A stretch of 64,000 nucleotides of DNA from Prauserella flavalba (GCF_003202235.1 NZ_MASU01000005.1:1240001-1304000), one strand, 5' to 3'; shown: positions 16,311 through 24,824, numbered from the stretch's first letter. The notes: generated from the letters alone by a model not told the origin. Made by a program: numbers and translations.

Positions 16311-17516
16311 TCAGGAGACGGTGACCCGGCGACGCGGCCGGAGCACGCTCGCGAGTACGACGACCGCGATCCCGGCGAGCGGCACCACGAGCAGTCCGAG
16401 GCGCAGGCCCGCGGCGTCGGCGACGATCCCGACCAGCGGCGGGGACAGCAGGAAGCCCAGGCGCATCAGCCAGGACACCACCGTCAGTCCGGTTCCCGGC
16501 CGCAGCCCGGGCAGTTCGTCGGCCTCGTGCATCGCGGCGGGCACGAGCGTGGCGACGCCCAGCCCGGCGGCGGCGAACCCCAGGATCGTGCCGGGGACCG
16601 TGGGAACCGCCAGCGCCAGCGCCATTCCGGAGGCGGCCACGAGCCCGCCCGCCCTCGCCACGGCGCGCTGACCGAACCGGTCGACCAGCCGGTCTCCGGC
16701 CAGGCGGCCGGCGAACTGCGCGCCGACCAGCGCGATGTAGCCGAACGCGGCGAGCGCGGCCGGCGCGTGCAACGAACCGGACAGGTACACGGCGGCCCAG
16801 GAGTTGCCCGCGTCCTCCACCACGACGCCCGCAATGGCGATCGCCACCAGCGCCGCGAGCACGAGCGCGGTCCGCGCCGGGATCCGCCGCCTCGCCTCCC
16901 CCGCGCGCGGTGTGGCCTCCCCTGGGTCGCCGTCGGGACCGGGCAGGCAGTGGCGCAGCGCCACGAGTGCCACCGCGGCGAACACGATGCCGGAACCGGC
17001 GAGGTGGATCCCTCGCGGCAGGCCGAACGTGATCGCACCCGCCGCCATCGCCCCGCCGAGCACGGCGCCGACCGACCACACGGCGTGGAAGGAGTTGATG
17101 ATGGAACGCCCGTAGCGGCGCTGTACCCGCAGCCCGTGCGCGTTCTGCGCGACGTCGGTGATCGCGTCCATCGCTCCCGTGAGGAACAACGCCGCGGCGA
17201 ACACCGCGACGGACGGTGCCACGCCGGCGGCGAGCGTGCCCGCACCGGTGAGCACGGTGCCCGCCACCGCGACGCGTCCCGAGCCGAACCGGCGCACCAG
17301 CACAGCCGCCGCCAGCCCGGCCACGATCGCCCCCGCCGGGAACGCCGCGATCGCCAGGCCGTATGCGGTGTTGCCGATCCCGAGCTCGGCCTTGATCTCC
17401 GGGTACCGCGGCAGGAGGTTGGCGAACAGCGCGCCGTTGGTGAGGAACAGCGCGGCGACGGCGGCCCTCGCGCGCCGCTCCACGGGTGACGGGGAGAGGA
17501 GTACCCGGGAGCCCAT
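16311..17516 (-). CDS. MFS transporter (drug/sugar efflux type)
   Basis: This 401-aa protein has twelve hydrophobic segments and resembles small MFS permeases (F-L-T-N-G-A-L-F-A-N-L-L-P-R-Y-P near the N-terminus, and the loop motif D-R-L-V-D-R-F-G-Q-R). The ATG at 17516 is chosen over 17534 because a TACGAT -10 box lies 7 nt upstream, predicting a leaderless mRNA. The operator palindrome (17519-17530) overlaps that box. The divergent TetR should repress it. Efflux of the TetR ligand is the usual logic of such pairs. Confidence 0.83.
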   Translation of the reverse strand: MGSRVLLSPSPVERRARAAVAALFLTNGALFANLLPRYPEIKAELGIGNTAYGLAIAAFPAGAIVAGLAAAVLVRRFGSGRVAVAGTVLTGAGTLAAGVAPSVAVFAAALFLTGAMDAITDVAQNAHGLRVQRRYGRSIINSFHAVWSVGAVLGGAMAAGAITFGLPRGIHLAGSGIVFAAVALVALRHCLPGPDGDPGEATPRAGEARRRIPARTALVLAALVAIAIAGVVVEDAGNSWAAVYLSGSLHAPAALAAFGYIALVGAQFAGRLAGDRLVDRFGQRAVARAGGLVAASGMALALAVPTVPGTILGFAAAGLGVATLVPAAMHEADELPGLRPGTGLTVVSWLMRLGFLLSPPLVGIVADAAGLRLGLLVVPLAGIAVVVLASVLRPRRRVTVS

Positions 17517-17518
17517 AC

Positions 17519-17530
17519 GTACGATCGTAC
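17519..17530. promoter_or_regulatory. TetR operator shared by divergent leaderless genes
   Basis: GTACGATCGTAC is a perfect 12-bp palindrome. On the minus strand it contains the TACGAT -10 of the transporter, 7 nt from its ATG. On the plus strand it covers the -35 position of the TetR gene, whose TACGCT -10 (17548-17553) is 7 nt from ATG 17561. One bound dimer would silence both. Confidence 0.75.
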
Positions 17531-17560
17531 ACATCGCGCCCCGGAGGTACGCTCGTCCGC

Positions 17561-18118
17561 ATGAGCGAGGCCGTCGGCTCACGTCAGCGCCGGTACGACC
17601 CCGGCAGGCGGGACAAGATCATCGACGCGTGCCTCGACGTCGTCGCCGAGTCCGGTGTCGCGGGCGTGTCCCACCGCAAGGTCGCCGCCGCGGCCGACGT
17701 CCCGCTCGGCTCGATGACCTACCACTTCTCCGGCATGGACGAGCTCCTGCGCGAGGCGTTCACGCGGTTCGCCCTCGGCGTCAGCGACCGGTTCGACCAA
17801 CGCCTCGCCACCGCCGGCGACCTCACCGCGGCACGGCGGGCGGTGGTGGAGCTCATCACCCGCGACGTCTTCGCCGACCAGCGCGACCTCGTCCTGACCC
17901 ACGAGCTGTACGTCCTCGCCGCCCGCGACCCGGCGTACCGGGCGATCACCAACGCCTGGATGGCCCGCAGCAGGCAGGCGCTCCAGCGGCACTTCGACCC
18001 GCTGACCGCACGCCTGATCGACGCGTTGATCGAAGGGCTCACGATCCACCGCGCGCTCGACACCGAGCCCCACGACCCCGCCACCGTCGCCACGGCCGTC
18101 GAGCGCATCACCGGCTGA
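17561..18118 (+). CDS. TetR-family regulator (BetI-like)
   Basis: The 185-aa protein has an N-terminal HTH (V-S-H-R-K-V-A-A-A-A-D-V-P-L-G-S-M-T-Y-H-F) of the kind found in BetI and related TetR proteins, and a helical C-terminal domain. The ATG at 17561 is 7 nt behind a -10 box, suggesting a leaderless transcript; the longer upstream frame crosses the operator and is rejected. It is divergent from an MFS permease and probably controls both genes through the palindrome at 17519-17530. Confidence 0.86.
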   Translation: MSEAVGSRQRRYDPGRRDKIIDACLDVVAESGVAGVSHRKVAAAADVPLGSMTYHFSGMDELLREAFTRFALGVSDRFDQRLATAGDLTAARRAVVELITRDVFADQRDLVLTHELYVLAARDPAYRAITNAWMARSRQALQRHFDPLTARLIDALIEGLTIHRALDTEPHDPATVATAVERITG

Positions 18119-18121
18119 TCG

Positions 18122-19321
18122 TCACTTCGGCGCGAGCTCGCGCTCCCGTTGTTCGTTCTCCCGCTGGAACTTCCGCACGAAGATGGTGACGGCGAGGATG
18201 TTCTGCGTCTTGCCGTAGACGATCGCCGGCACGATCGCCAGCGGGTTGAAGTACGTCGCGGCCAGCGCGGGCGCGATCGCCGCGTTCTCCACGCCGACCT
18301 CGAAGCTCGACGCGATCCGCTGCTCGCGGTTGAAGCCGAGGTACTTCGGCACCCAGTAGCCGAGCGTGAGCCCGGCGAGCCCTTGGACGACACACGCGAT
18401 GAGCACGTACGGTAGCACGTTCAGGTTCTGGAGGATCGTCTCGGCGCCCTTGGAGATCGTGCCCATCAGCACGCACGCGAGCGACAGCACCGCGATCGGC
18501 CCGAGCACGGGCTTGATCCTCGTGACCAGCCGGGGAAGGAACGCCCCGACGAGGCTCGCGAGCACCACCGGCGCGAGCACGAACTGCACCAGGTCGACGA
18601 ACATGCCCATCGTGTCGACGCTCGCCGTGCCGCCCACGAACAGCTTGATCAGCAGCGGCTGCAGGAACGGCGCGATGAGCACGTTGATCGTGGTGGCCGA
18701 GACAGACAGCGCGAGGTCGCCCTTGCCGAGCAGCGTCAGGCTGTTCGACGCCGCACCCGGTGGCGAGGTGCACAGCAGCATCATCCCGATGGCGAGGCTG
18801 TCGGCGATCGCCGGCTCCAGGAACAGCCGGAACACCACGAACGCGACGCAGTAGCCGGTCAGCGGCATGATGAGCCAGCGGATGAGCACGACGAGGGACA
18901 CCACGCGCCCGTCCTTCGCCACCGCCTTCCAGTCCGCCGGCGTGATCTGCACGCCCATGACGGCCAGAGTGATCATCAGCACCACGGTGAAGTCGGTGCC
19001 GAAGAACGAGGTGCCGATCGTCGGGTGGTAGACGAACCCGAACGTCATCCCCAGCATGAGCAGCGTCGCCGAGCCGGCGGTGACGAAACCGCAGAGCCGC
19101 AACCACGTGGGATGACCGGGCGGAAGTTCCTTCTCCCGCACGTAGCCGAGGTACGCGAGGACGAGGCCGGTGACCCACAGCGCGACGTTGCCGATCAGCA
19201 CGGCGGGCTGTTCGGCCAACGGCATCCCCACGAAGCCGGAGTGGACCAGCGGGACCAGGGCCCCGAGGACCAGGGCCACGTACGACGCGATCTTCATCGT
19301 CCGGCGGGTCGTCATCGCCAT
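18122..19321 (-). CDS. Bile acid:sodium symporter (BASS) family transporter
   Basis: This 399-aa membrane protein has about ten hydrophobic segments. The BASS region starts near residue 100 and contains L-L-C-T-S-P-P-G-A-A-S-N, plus a later E-V-G-V-E-N-A-A-I-A-P-A-L-A segment, both hallmarks of the family's two crossover regions. Family members import bile acids, pantoate, 2-oxoacids and other organic anions with sodium. The start at 19321 has GGAGG 5 nt upstream. It is divergent from a FAD monooxygenase, with two IclR-type operators just upstream, so it probably imports the monooxygenase substrate. Confidence 0.84.
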   Translation of the reverse strand: MAMTTRRTMKIASYVALVLGALVPLVHSGFVGMPLAEQPAVLIGNVALWVTGLVLAYLGYVREKELPPGHPTWLRLCGFVTAGSATLLMLGMTFGFVYHPTIGTSFFGTDFTVVLMITLAVMGVQITPADWKAVAKDGRVVSLVVLIRWLIMPLTGYCVAFVVFRLFLEPAIADSLAIGMMLLCTSPPGAASNSLTLLGKGDLALSVSATTINVLIAPFLQPLLIKLFVGGTASVDTMGMFVDLVQFVLAPVVLASLVGAFLPRLVTRIKPVLGPIAVLSLACVLMGTISKGAETILQNLNVLPYVLIACVVQGLAGLTLGYWVPKYLGFNREQRIASSFEVGVENAAIAPALAATYFNPLAIVPAIVYGKTQNILAVTIFVRKFQRENEQRERELAPK

Positions 19322-19367
19322 CGCATCCTCCTCGCGGCCGGCGCTGGCCGCCATCAAGCTCGTAATT

Positions 19368-19380
19368 TTCGAATAACGAA
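19368..19380. promoter_or_regulatory. IclR-type operator copy 1
   Basis: TTCGAATAACGAA lies 47 bp upstream of the BASS start and downstream of that gene's predicted promoter. It is identical in reverse to the copy at 19541-19553. Confidence 0.75.
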
Positions 19381-19386
19381 ACTACG

Positions 19387-19399
19387 GTCGTTATCCGAA
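19387..19399. promoter_or_regulatory. IclR-type operator copy 2
   Basis: Read on the minus strand this is TTCGGATAACGAC, matching the shared consensus at 11 of 13 positions. It sits 19 bp from copy 1 (start to start), about two helical turns, so the pair could bind a tetramer. Confidence 0.65.
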
Positions 19400-19492
19400 T
19401 ACATCATGCAGGCTCGCACGGACCTGTCAAGCGTCCCACCCCCTCGCGACGCTTGAGTAAGGACCGCTCGGGTGCTGTGACGTGCCCCGACG

Positions 19493-19521
19493 TTGACACT
19501 CATCGACGACCCGGCTTAGAT
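19493..19521 (+). promoter_or_regulatory. Promoter of the FAD monooxygenase gene
   Basis: A consensus -35 TTGACA (19493-19498) and TTAGAT (19516-19521) are separated by 17 bp. The predicted start near 19528 is followed by an operator at 19541-19553, a road-block position. Confidence 0.7.
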
Positions 19522-19540
19522 TTGGAATCATCGAACATCA

Positions 19541-19553
19541 TTCGTTATTCGAA
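19541..19553. promoter_or_regulatory. IclR-type operator copy 3
   Basis: TTCGTTATTCGAA is the exact reverse complement of copy 1. It lies in the 5' leader of the monooxygenase, 17 bp before its ATG. Confidence 0.75.
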
Positions 19554-19570
19554 ACAACGGAGAGGGCTTC

Positions 19571-20749
19571 ATGCAGAACGACCGGTTGCGGGTGGCGATC
19601 GTCGGCGGGGGCATCGGTGGCCTGGCGGCCGCGAACGCGCTGGTGCGACGCGACATCGACGTCACCGTCTACGAGCAGGCCCCCGCGCTCGGCGAGGTCG
19701 GCGCGGGCGTGCTGATCACGCCGAACAGCGTCCGGCAGCTGGCGAGGATGGGCCTCGGCGACGCGGTCGAGGAGCTCGGCGGCCGGATCGGCGACGGCTC
19801 CCGCTACTGCCGCCCCGACGGCACCAAGGTCGGCGCCATCCGCACCGCGGACTCGGAGGGCGCCCACGGCGTGTACGGGATGCACCGGGCGGACCTGCTC
19901 GGGGCCCTCGCGGACAGCCTGCCCGCCGGCGTGGTGCGCACCGGCCACCGCTGCGCCGGGTTCGATCAGGACGAGAAGTCCGCGCGGCTGCGGTTCGACA
20001 ACGGCGCCACCGCCGAGGCCGATGTCGTCGTGGCGGCCGACGGCATCCACTCGGTGTTGCAGCGATACGTGGTCGAGCCCGCGTCGCCGGTCTACTCCGG
20101 ACACGTCGCCTACCGGGGGCTGATCGCGTCCGAGGCGGTGCCGGGCTGGCCGACCGACGTGCACCTGGTGTGGATGGGCAGGCAGCAGCACTTCATGGTC
20201 TACCCGGTGCGCGGCGGAAGCCTGCTCAACTACGTCGGCTTCCTGCCCAGCGGGAACGCCGCCGAGGAGACGTGGTCGGGCAAGGGCGACCCGGACGCCC
20301 TGCGAACGGCCTTCGCGGGATGGGACCCGCTCATCGAGAACCTCCTGGCCAAGGTCGAGACCACCTACTGGTGGGGCCTGTTCGACCGGGAGCCGCTCCC
20401 GACCTGGACGGCGGGCAGGCTTACGCTGCTCGGCGACGCCGCGCACCCGATGCTGCCGCACCTCGGGCAGGGGGCCAACCAGTCCATCGAGGACGGAGTG
20501 GCGCTGGCCGTGTTGCTGGCGGGCAGCACCCGGGAGGACGCGCCACGCGCGCTGCGGTCCTACGAGGAGTTCCGTCGGCCCCGCACCGCGAAGGTGCAGG
20601 AGGGTGCCCGCGCGAACGGGCGCCGGTACGACTCGCAGTACACCGACCTGCGCCAGCGGGATGCGGAGATCGCGGCGTCGGGCGAGCTGCGCGCCTGGCT
20701 CTACGACCACGATGTCGAGCTCCGTGCACGGGAGTTCGCCGGCGCTTGA
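19571..20749 (+). CDS. FAD-dependent aromatic monooxygenase (salicylate/3-hydroxybenzoate hydroxylase-like)
   Basis: The 392-aa flavoprotein is of class A (UbiH/NahG type). The FAD dinucleotide motif G-G-G-I-G-G lies at residues 12-17, and the second FAD motif G-D-A-A-H-P near 288-293 is followed by G-Q-G-A-N-Q-S-I-E-D. These enzymes use NAD(P)H and O2 to hydroxylate an aromatic acid. GGAGAGG precedes the ATG. It sits between a BASS importer and an IclR regulator, all linked by the same operator, suggesting a compact uptake-and-hydroxylation unit. No ring-cleavage genes are present, so the product must be processed elsewhere. Confidence 0.87.
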   Translation: MQNDRLRVAIVGGGIGGLAAANALVRRDIDVTVYEQAPALGEVGAGVLITPNSVRQLARMGLGDAVEELGGRIGDGSRYCRPDGTKVGAIRTADSEGAHGVYGMHRADLLGALADSLPAGVVRTGHRCAGFDQDEKSARLRFDNGATAEADVVVAADGIHSVLQRYVVEPASPVYSGHVAYRGLIASEAVPGWPTDVHLVWMGRQQHFMVYPVRGGSLLNYVGFLPSGNAAEETWSGKGDPDALRTAFAGWDPLIENLLAKVETTYWWGLFDREPLPTWTAGRLTLLGDAAHPMLPHLGQGANQSIEDGVALAVLLAGSTREDAPRALRSYEEFRRPRTAKVQEGARANGRRYDSQYTDLRQRDAEIAASGELRAWLYDHDVELRAREFAGA

Positions 20750-20764
20750 ACAATTCGCCGGGTT

Positions 20765-20777
20765 TTCGTATAACGAA
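20765..20777. promoter_or_regulatory. IclR-type operator copy 4 (autoregulation) with leaderless -10
   Basis: TTCGTATAACGAA overlaps a TATAAC -10 box (20769-20774) placed 6 nt before the GTG start of the IclR gene. This predicts a leaderless transcript under direct autorepression. Confidence 0.75.
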
Positions 20778-20780
20778 ACC

Positions 20781-21578
20781 GTGGCGCGAACACGAGACAG
20801 CGAGGCAGCGGCGGAGACCGGGAGCACGCGGCAGCCGGAGGGCATGGCGGGACTGGCCAAGGGGCTGGCCATCGTCGAGGCCTTCACGGCGCAGCGGCCG
20901 CAGCTGACCGTCACGGACGCGGCGCGCGCGACCGGCATCACCCCCGCCGCCGCCCGCCGCTGCCTGCTGACGCTGCGCGAACTCGGCTACCTGCAGCAGG
21001 ACGGAGGGTACTTCCGCCCCACACCGCGGATGATGCGGCTGGGCGCGGCGTACCTCGAAGCGGCGAGCCTGCCCACGCTGGCGCAGCCGTTCGTGCTCGC
21101 CGCCCGCGACGAGCTCGGCGAGTCGGTGTCGGTCGCGGTGTACGAGGACGGCGCGGCGCTGATCGTCGCGCGCGCGGAGGTCCAGCGCATCGTCAACACC
21201 GGAGTCCGGATGGGCGCGCAGCTGCCCGCCTACGCCTCGGCCTCGGGCCGCGTGCTGCTCGCCGGGCTGCCGGAGGCGGAGCTGGCGGCCTACCTCGAGT
21301 CGTGCACGCCGGTGCGGACCACGCCCAACACCCTGATGACCATCCCGGAGATCCGCAGCAGAATCGAGCTCGCCAAGACCGAGGGCGTGGCGTTCACCAA
21401 CGAGGAACTGGAGCTGGGGGTGCGGTCGATGGCGGTGCCGGTGACCGACTCGGCGGGCACCATCCGCGCCGCGATGACCGCGAGCACCTTCACCGCCCGC
21501 GCCTCGATCGAGGAGATGCGGATCAAGTTCCTGCCGGTGCTCCGGGAGCAGGCCGAGGGGCTGGGCCGGATGCTCTGA
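20781..21578 (+). CDS. IclR-family transcriptional regulator
   Basis: The 265-aa regulator has an N-terminal winged helix (G-L-A-K-G-L-A-I-V-E-A-F, then A-R-A-T-G-I-T-P-A-A-A-R-R-C-L-L-T-L), and the IclR effector domain fills the rest, including R-M-G-A-Q-L-P-A-Y-A-S-A-S-G-R-V. GTG 20781 is chosen because it lies 6 nt behind a TATAAC box; longer frames run back through the monooxygenase. Such proteins (PcaR/PobR-type) commonly control aromatic catabolism. Four copies of TTCGNATAACGAA in front of its own gene, the monooxygenase and the transporter are its probable targets. Confidence 0.87.
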   Translation: MARTRDSEAAAETGSTRQPEGMAGLAKGLAIVEAFTAQRPQLTVTDAARATGITPAAARRCLLTLRELGYLQQDGGYFRPTPRMMRLGAAYLEAASLPTLAQPFVLAARDELGESVSVAVYEDGAALIVARAEVQRIVNTGVRMGAQLPAYASASGRVLLAGLPEAELAAYLESCTPVRTTPNTLMTIPEIRSRIELAKTEGVAFTNEELELGVRSMAVPVTDSAGTIRAAMTASTFTARASIEEMRIKFLPVLREQAEGLGRML

Positions 21579-22058
21579 ACCAGCGAGAGAACGATCCGAG
21601 GGCCGGTCAGCGGGTGTCTCAGCCGCGGTGCCGGTGCGGGCGCGTCGTCCGGCGAACCACCCGACCTCCTCGAGGTCAGCACCGGCGACAGCCCGGAGCC
21701 CTCCCCCACGCCCAGCCCGCTGCGACCACGGCCACGCACCGACGACGCCCGCACAGGCGACCGGAACTCCACGCCGTCGGGCCCAGCGCCTTGGCACAAC
21801 GACGGACCAGCGCCAGCTGACCAGCCACAGTGGACGTTGCCGAGGCGAAGGCGCACAGGCCCATGCCCATCAGCGGATAGACGTCGGCCAGATCGAGCGC
21901 GAGCGGCGCGAGAACGGCGAGCACGGCGAGGAGCACGACCACGCCGTAACGCCGCGCCAGCAGGCCGGAGTGCGGGCGCACGACGCGATCGCCACCCGAT
22001 CCGTCCGCGGGGTACGGCGCCGCGCCGCCCCAGTATCGGCGACGGCCGGCGCGCGGCG
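21579..22058. other. Convergent 480-bp spacer with a weak membrane-protein-like frame
   Basis: No confident gene lies here. On the minus strand, 21676-21981 is an open frame from a GTG with two hydrophobic stretches (V-V-V-L-L-A-V-L-A-V-L-A-P-L-A-L and a P-L-M-G-M-G-L segment). It ends in an Arg/Trp-rich tail and has no ribosome site. It could be a small membrane protein or the decayed end of a permease. The rest shows nothing recognisable. Confidence 0.3.
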
Positions 22059-22637
22059 TCACCCGCCGGTCTTGACCACGCGGAACCGCAGGTGCGTCGC
22101 GGAGGGGCCGACGATGGCGTCTGACCGTTCCAGCGTGACCGCCGAGCCGAGGGAGCCGAACAGCGGGGTTCCGGCGCCGAGCAGCAGCGGGACAATGTGG
22201 ACGAAGACCTCGTCCACCAGTCCGAGCGGAAGTGCCTGCTGCATCACGGTCGCGCCGTGCAGGCCGACCACCTTGTCCCCGGCGGCCTCCTTGGCCAGCT
22301 CGATCGCTCTGGCCACGCCGTCGGTGACGAACGTGTACGCCGACGGGTACCGCTCGGCCGGCTCGTGGTGGGTGACCACGAAGATCGGGACGCCGGCCAC
22401 CGGGCCGTTCTCGCCCCACATGTCCACGCACTTGTCGAACGACGTGCGGCCCATGATCACCGCACCGGTGTTGTCGAGGGCCTCCTGCATGATGGCCCGT
22501 TCGGCCTCGTCCGGGTTGCCGAAGATCCAGTCGTGCAGCGTGCCCGCGCCGTCGCCGAACGGGTTCTCGCGGCTGTCGTTGGGGCCGGTGACGTAGCCGT
22601 CGAGCGAGATCGACATGTCGGAGATCACGAGTGCCAT
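22059..22637 (-). CDS. Dihydrofolate reductase-family (RibD C-terminal-like) protein
   Basis: The 192-aa protein has the S-M-S-I-S-L-D-G-Y-V-T-G start, G-A-V-I-M-G-R-T-S-F-D in the middle and a C-terminal strand pair typical of the DHFR/RibD reductase fold. Actinobacteria encode many such stand-alone paralogues of unknown substrate that use NADPH. The ATG at 22637 has AAGGAA upstream. It faces away from any folate or riboflavin gene, so a biosynthetic role is unlikely. Confidence 0.85.
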   Translation of the reverse strand: MALVISDMSISLDGYVTGPNDSRENPFGDGAGTLHDWIFGNPDEAERAIMQEALDNTGAVIMGRTSFDKCVDMWGENGPVAGVPIFVVTHHEPAERYPSAYTFVTDGVARAIELAKEAAGDKVVGLHGATVMQQALPLGLVDEVFVHIVPLLLGAGTPLFGSLGSAVTLERSDAIVGPSATHLRFRVVKTGG

Positions 22638-22722
22638 GAGAGGTTCCTTTCCGCGTTTTCGGTGTCCGTCACCAACGCGTCGAACACCGGCACCGCCGAT
22701 CGACACTCCCGGGGAAAGGACT

Positions 22723-22750
22723 CGAGGGGCCGGCCGGGGCCGGCCCCTCG
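22723..22750. terminator. Strong GC hairpin upstream of the DHFR-like gene
   Basis: CGAGGGGCCGGCC (22723-22735) and GGCCGGCCCCTCG (22738-22750) form a perfect inverted repeat. It starts 9 bp beyond the stop of the beta-lactamase-like gene on the minus strand and probably terminates that transcript before the DHFR-like gene. Confidence 0.75.
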
Positions 22751-22758
22751 GCACGCGG

Positions 22759-23877
22759 TCAGTCGCAGAGCGCGGCGTCCAGCACCTCGAAGGACCGCAC
22801 CGCCGCCGCGTCGTAGAAGGTGTTGGTGACCACCGACGCGAAACGGCCGTCGTCGGTGACCGCCGTCGTCGACGTGTGCCCCGATTCCACGGCGCCGTTC
22901 TTGGCCCAGTACGTGCCGCCACACGACAACGGCACCTCGTTGATCCCGAGACCCATCGTGCCCATGCCTCCGTTCTGGGGCACGGTCCTGCGCAGCTCCG
23001 CGAGCGCGGCGTCCGACACGACCTCGCCGTCGAACAGCGCACGGAAGAACGTGGCCGAGTCCTCCAGGGTGGACTGCATCGCACCGGCAGCCGAGTACAG
23101 CGACGGCTCCAAGGCGGTGGTCGTGTCCACCCACAGGAAGAACGGCGGGATCCGGCCGCCCCGGTAGCCCGGCACGAACGGTTCGGCCAGCGCTCGCTCC
23201 CCCGGTGCGGGGAACGACGTGCCCTCCAGGCCGAGTGGCTCGATGATCCGTTCGGTGATCGCGTCGCCGACGTACTGCCCGGTGATCTCCTCGATCAGCA
23301 TGCCGAGCACGTGGTAGCCGGCGTTCGAGTAGTGGACCGCCTCACCGGGCGCACCCACCGGGGGCTCGTCCATCGTGGCGCGGACCAGTTCCGCGAGCGC
23401 GTAGGTGCCGTCCGCATTGGCCCTGGCACCGTTGCCGAAACGCGCCAGCCCGCTGGTGTGCTGCAGCAGCTGACGGACGGTGATCGCGTTGCCGTCGTAG
23501 TTGCCGGTGACGACGCCAGGTAGGTACCGCTCGATCGGGGTGTCCAGTCCGACCAGTCCCTCGTCGACGAGCTGCAGCACCACCGCGGCCGTGAACGTCT
23601 TGGTCTGGCTTCCGTTGCGGAAGTGGTCCGTCGACGTGATCGGCCGGTCCGTGAAGATCCTCGCGGTCCCGGCCGTCAGCGTCCACGACCCGTCGGCGTC
23701 GCCGGCGTAGACCGCCGCGCCCGGGCCGCCGACCGTCGACTGGTACCGGTCGAGCACATCCTGTGTGGCCGCGTGCTCGTCGTGCGCCGCCGCCGCGGGC
23801 GTGACCGTCGCCGTGGCGGCCAGCGCGACGCCGCCCGCGAGTCCTGCGAGCCACCGACGGTTGGTTACCGTTGCCAC
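22759..23877 (-). CDS. Secreted serine beta-lactamase/D-alanyl-D-alanine carboxypeptidase-like hydrolase
   Basis: The 372-aa protein has a Sec signal peptide (R-R-W-L then an Ala-rich core ending A-A-A-A-H). The class C beta-lactamase-like catalytic set follows: S90-Q-T-K93 and Y183-S-N185, plus a late E-S-G-H-T-S segment at the KTG-like position. It resembles Streptomyces R61-type carboxypeptidases and esterase EstB relatives. It should act outside the membrane on peptidoglycan peptides or esters. The GTG at 23877 has GAGGAGG upstream. Beta-lactam resistance is possible but not implied. Confidence 0.85.
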   Translation of the reverse strand: MATVTNRRWLAGLAGGVALAATATVTPAAAAHDEHAATQDVLDRYQSTVGGPGAAVYAGDADGSWTLTAGTARIFTDRPITSTDHFRNGSQTKTFTAAVVLQLVDEGLVGLDTPIERYLPGVVTGNYDGNAITVRQLLQHTSGLARFGNGARANADGTYALAELVRATMDEPPVGAPGEAVHYSNAGYHVLGMLIEEITGQYVGDAITERIIEPLGLEGTSFPAPGERALAEPFVPGYRGGRIPPFFLWVDTTTALEPSLYSAAGAMQSTLEDSATFFRALFDGEVVSDAALAELRRTVPQNGGMGTMGLGINEVPLSCGGTYWAKNGAVESGHTSTTAVTDDGRFASVVTNTFYDAAAVRSFEVLDAALCD

Positions 23878-24010
23878 GCGTCATCCTCCTCGGATCCACC
23901 GTCCGGCACCGCGCCGGACATGATCAACACGGTGGTCGTGGCGGGAGGGTCAGCGGAAGGGCGCGGGGCGGCCATCCCTGGCCGGTCGGTCTGACCAGCG
24001 CAAAAAGGGT

Positions 24011-24664
24011 TCAGCCGAGGGCCAGCAGGAGCCTCGCGCCCAGCTCGCCCAGCTCGCCCAGCTCGGCGGCGCTCGGCGCCCGCCGCCCGGTGCCCACCAG
24101 CAGCGCGTCCTCGTCCGGCCACGACCGTGGGAACGCGGCCCCGGCGATGCTCTCCAGCAGCTCGCGGGAGCGGGCGAGCCCCTCCGAGGGCGGGCCGGCC
24201 GCGTCCGGAAGGTGCGCGACGAGGTCGAGGTGGTGCAGCGTCCACTCCAGGACGTAGGCGCCGAGGTAGTCGCGCACGGTGAGCACCCCGTCCCGGGTGC
24301 CGACCCGCAGCTCCGGGTCGGCGAGTCCCGCCGCCCGCCCGGCGGCGGAGCCGACGTCGTCCAGGTGGAACTTGAGCAGCCACGGCTGCTCGTACGCGGC
24401 GGCGAGCCGCACGATCAGCGCGTCGAGCGGGTCCTCACCGGTCGGCGTTTCGACGACGTTCCAGTAGGTCACGGCGTCCCGCGTCGGTTCCGCGTCCTCG
24501 GGGGTGGCGAGGGTGATGAGGACGTCCTGGGCGTCGATGACGAGGTGGCACACCAGGTCGCGCACGAGCCAGCCGGCGCAGCCGGAGGGCCGGGCGAAGT
24601 CCTCGTCGGCGAGCCCCGCGACCGCCGCGCGCAGCGCCGCCCACGAGCGCGAGAAGAGATCCAC
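24011..24664 (-). CDS. DinB/maleylpyruvate-isomerase-N-like protein
   Basis: The 217-aa protein shows the four-helix metal-binding fold of mycothiol-dependent enzymes: R-D-L-V-C-H-L in the first helices and W-T-L-H-H-L-D-L in the third, supplying the conserved histidines. Many actinobacterial members are annotated only by the TIGR03083-type domain, and their thiol-transferase role is inferred. Translation starts at GTG 24664. The C-terminus contains a short E-L-G repeat, from a 9-bp tandem repeat (about 24036-24062), that may vary between strains. Confidence 0.75.
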   Translation of the reverse strand: MDLFSRSWAALRAAVAGLADEDFARPSGCAGWLVRDLVCHLVIDAQDVLITLATPEDAEPTRDAVTYWNVVETPTGEDPLDALIVRLAAAYEQPWLLKFHLDDVGSAAGRAAGLADPELRVGTRDGVLTVRDYLGAYVLEWTLHHLDLVAHLPDAAGPPSEGLARSRELLESIAGAAFPRSWPDEDALLVGTGRRAPSAAELGELGELGARLLLALG

Positions 24665-24730
24665 GGCCGCAAGTTAGCAGCGCCTGGCGCGGGGCGGCGA
24701 CCGGTTTCCCCGACTCGGCGTGATCCCGCG

Positions 24731-24740
24731 ATGTACACAA
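24731..24740. promoter_or_regulatory. GntR operator, distal copy
   Basis: ATGTACACAA matches the operator at 24815-24824 in nine of ten bases and lies 84 bp upstream of it. It fits the TNGTNNNACNA pattern of FadR-type regulators. Confidence 0.55.
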
Positions 24741-24787
24741 TCTCGTCGCTATCCACCGTAAGGCGCCAGGTATCCGCAGGACAAGGG

Positions 24788-24816
24788 TTGCCATGAGTCC
24801 GTTTCGCTCCTACTTT
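24788..24816 (+). promoter_or_regulatory. Promoter of the GntR-symporter operon
   Basis: TTGCCA (24788-24793) and TACTTT (24811-24816) are spaced by 17 bp. The -10 box overlaps the GntR operator TTGTACACAA by two bases. Confidence 0.7.
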
Positions 24817-24824
24817 GTACACAA
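24815..24824. promoter_or_regulatory. GntR operator, promoter-overlapping copy
   Basis: TTGTACACAA covers the transcription start region of the GntR gene, 15 bp before its ATG. This indicates autoregulation of the whole GntR-DUF3311-symporter operon. Confidence 0.7.
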
